Of a stretch of DNA of 39,633 nt, positions 38,738 through 39,633 are shown one piece after another. Position 1 is the stretch's first letter. Every line of letters begins with the position of its first letter. The position numbers and the translations under genes are program-made. The stretch covers positions 39,185 through 78,817 of the forward strand of contig ONKA01000002.1 of assembly GCA_900318265.1 (NCBI GenBank). The letters run 5' to 3'. The notes under the pieces are model-generated. The model ran no database searches and was not told the DNA's origin. It worked only from the letters and a program-made list of their open reading frames with translations. Source of the stretch: an uncultured Bacteroidales bacterium. Lineage in GTDB: Bacteria; Bacteroidota; Bacteroidia; Bacteroidales; F082.

Positions 38738-39280
38738 TTACCGTTCATACCTTTTCTTCGCTGCCCTTTCCAAAAACGCATCAGGGTCTCCTTTGGCAAG
38801 CAATATAATGGCTTCACAAACTTCCTCAAACTGCTTGAAATGAGTATTATGACACAATGGTAAAAATAGTCGGTAAGATATAGTCTGTCCATTCATTGAA
38901 AGCTCCAATTCGATTATTGTGGGGTCATGTACAATCTTGAAACTATTGGCATCCAATCCACCAATCAGATTAATCGAGGATAGTCCCAATACCATTTCCG
39001 AAACGACATTGAACTCTTGCTTTGTTATTTCCATCAAAGTGTCGGCATCCCGTTTAAACCATGAATCGGGATTCGAGAAATCCATCTTTGGAGCGGCTTT
39101 GCTGCCCACATAATAATGCTTGCCATCGAAAGAGCAAAAAAGGCTAATCCTTTGGCTTTCACCAATTACCTTGCTCTTCTTTTCAAGGTTGATTTGAAGT
39201 CCATCAAACTGCCCCAACGCCATATTCGCCCGAAAAAGAGCGATTGCAATGGCTAATACAATTATCCAATTCTTGTTCAT
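38738..39280 (-). CDS. Small exported protein of unknown function (paralogue of 36819-37385)
   Basis: The product has 180 residues with a signal peptide (MNKNWIIVLAIAIALFRANMALG, cleavage before QFDG). It aligns loosely with the 36819-37385 protein: QFDGLQINLE against QYEGLVVKID, MEITKQEFNVVSEM against INLTKEDFNKLAGE, and DPTIIELEL against EPTINLSIT. It begins only 3 nt after the stop of the gene truncated by the window edge, so the two are probably co-translated. That spacing is typical of an effector followed by its immunity protein, and an exported immunity protein would fit a periplasmic target; this is inference from position. Confidence 0.72.
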   Translation of the reverse strand: MNKNWIIVLAIAIALFRANMALGQFDGLQINLEKKSKVIGESQRISLFCSFDGKHYYVGSKAAPKMDFSNPDSWFKRDADTLMEITKQEFNVVSEMVLGLSSINLIGGLDANSFKIVHDPTIIELELSMNGQTISYRLFLPLCHNTHFKQFEEVCEAIILLAKGDPDAFLERAAKKRYER

Positions 39281-39283
39281 CTT

Positions 39284-39633
39284 TTATCTAATTTTTAAGT
39301 TGATAATCATTTGATGCTGATAATAATGAAACACCGAATAGTAATTGTATGGAACTCGGTATTGCATAAAATGATTGAGGACGTTTGATTCTGTATTGAC
39401 TTCATTCGTCATATACACCATATGACCATTTCTAGACCCTTGATACATATGTTCACATCCAAGTCTTGTCAAAGCAACTCTCGCAGCCTCGTCACAATGA
39501 TTTATCGGATAGCCCTCCATTTTCGCTCCTTCAACTGTGGACATCAAATCATAGTCTGCAAGATGACTAGGCCATTCGGGGTGCGTGTGGTAGTCGAAGT
39601 TCGCATTTTCGTAATACTTTCCTTCCGTAGATA
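39284..39633 (-). CDS. 3' end of a larger gene, possible toxin or peptidase C-terminal domain (truncated by window)
   Basis: The frame is open to the window edge; the last 115 residues are visible and the start lies beyond 39633. It carries YHTHPEWPSHLADYD, reminiscent of the HxHP...S..D metal motif of JAB/JAMM-type domains found at the ends of polymorphic toxins, although the spacing after HxH is shorter than the classic one. About 28 residues later comes INHCDEAARVALTRLGC, and then RNGHMVYM, a Cys46/His70 pair (visible numbering) reminiscent of papain-like amidases. I cannot choose between these. Any internal start (39544 and below) would cut off the HTHP motif. A small exported protein gene starts 3 nt downstream. 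Confidence 0.6.
   Translation of the reverse strand, partial: STEGKYYENANFDYHTHPEWPSHLADYDLMSTVEGAKMEGYPINHCDEAARVALTRLGCEHMYQGSRNGHMVYMTNEVNTESNVLNHFMQYRVPYNYYSVFHYYQHQMIINLKIR

Overview
This window comes from a bacterium of the phylum Bacteroidota, most likely order Bacteroidales. The basis is: secreted proteins ending in a type IX secretion (T9SS) sorting tail; promoters of the Bacteroidetes -7 type (TAnnTTTG, one with a TTTG -33 element at ideal spacing); few Shine-Dalgarno sequences; a bifunctional-nuclease/UVR protein; a K+-type membrane pyrophosphatase; and DUF1573 and NamZ-type proteins. I see no rRNA, tRNA, CRISPR array, insertion sequence or phage gene. No gene-free stretch exceeds 300 bases. 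The longest gaps (13998-14269 and 35737-36031) hold promoters and an imperfect inverted repeat.

Layout. (1) 1-10.6 kb, + strand: four tandem paralogous secreted cysteine proteases of family C10 (streptopain/SpeB-like). Each has a catalytic domain, Ig/Fn3-like modules, a shared domain of about 100 residues that I cannot name, and a T9SS tail; the first is cut by the window edge. (2) 10.7-14.0 kb, - strand: an operon of bifunctional nuclease, nucleoside/H+ symporter, thyA and folA, that is, thymidylate and folate supply, with a consensus promoter at its head. (3) 14.3-18.4 kb, + strand: membrane pyrophosphatase, DUF1573 protein and PLP aminotransferase. (4) 18.5-19.3 kb, - strand: an APH-like kinase. 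(5) 19.4-23.0 kb, + strand: a compact five-gene run of SpoIIE/RsbU-type phosphatase, RsbW-type kinase, STAS antagonist, (p)ppGpp synthetase and MESH1-type (p)ppGpp hydrolase. This is the most interesting block: a partner-switching signalling set next to a split alarmone synthetase/hydrolase pair. (6) 23.0-29.5 kb: NamZ-like muramidase (-), LolC/E-type permease (+), an unknown gene and nth (+), a TPR protein with an Ala/Glu-rich nonapeptide array (-), and lolD (-). (7) 29.6-36.8 kb: uvrB-recQ (+), HU (-), fmt (-), a membrane-anchored TPR protein (-) and a TrmH-type methyltransferase (+). (8) 36.8 kb to the end, - strand: an AT-richer run of small exported proteins of unknown function, two of them distant paralogues, downstream of the 3' end of a larger gene whose visible tail has HxHP and Cys/His motifs. 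It resembles a toxin/immunity cassette, but this is inference.

Genes within blocks are tightly packed (ATGA and TGATG overlaps, 2-5 nt gaps), and convergent pairs are either separated by bidirectional terminators or overlap at their stop codons. I moved several starts inward from the longest open frame, using signal peptides, family N-termini and promoter positions (5368, 19313, 19415, 20581, 24239, 24286, 26029, 29604, 36032, 38629).
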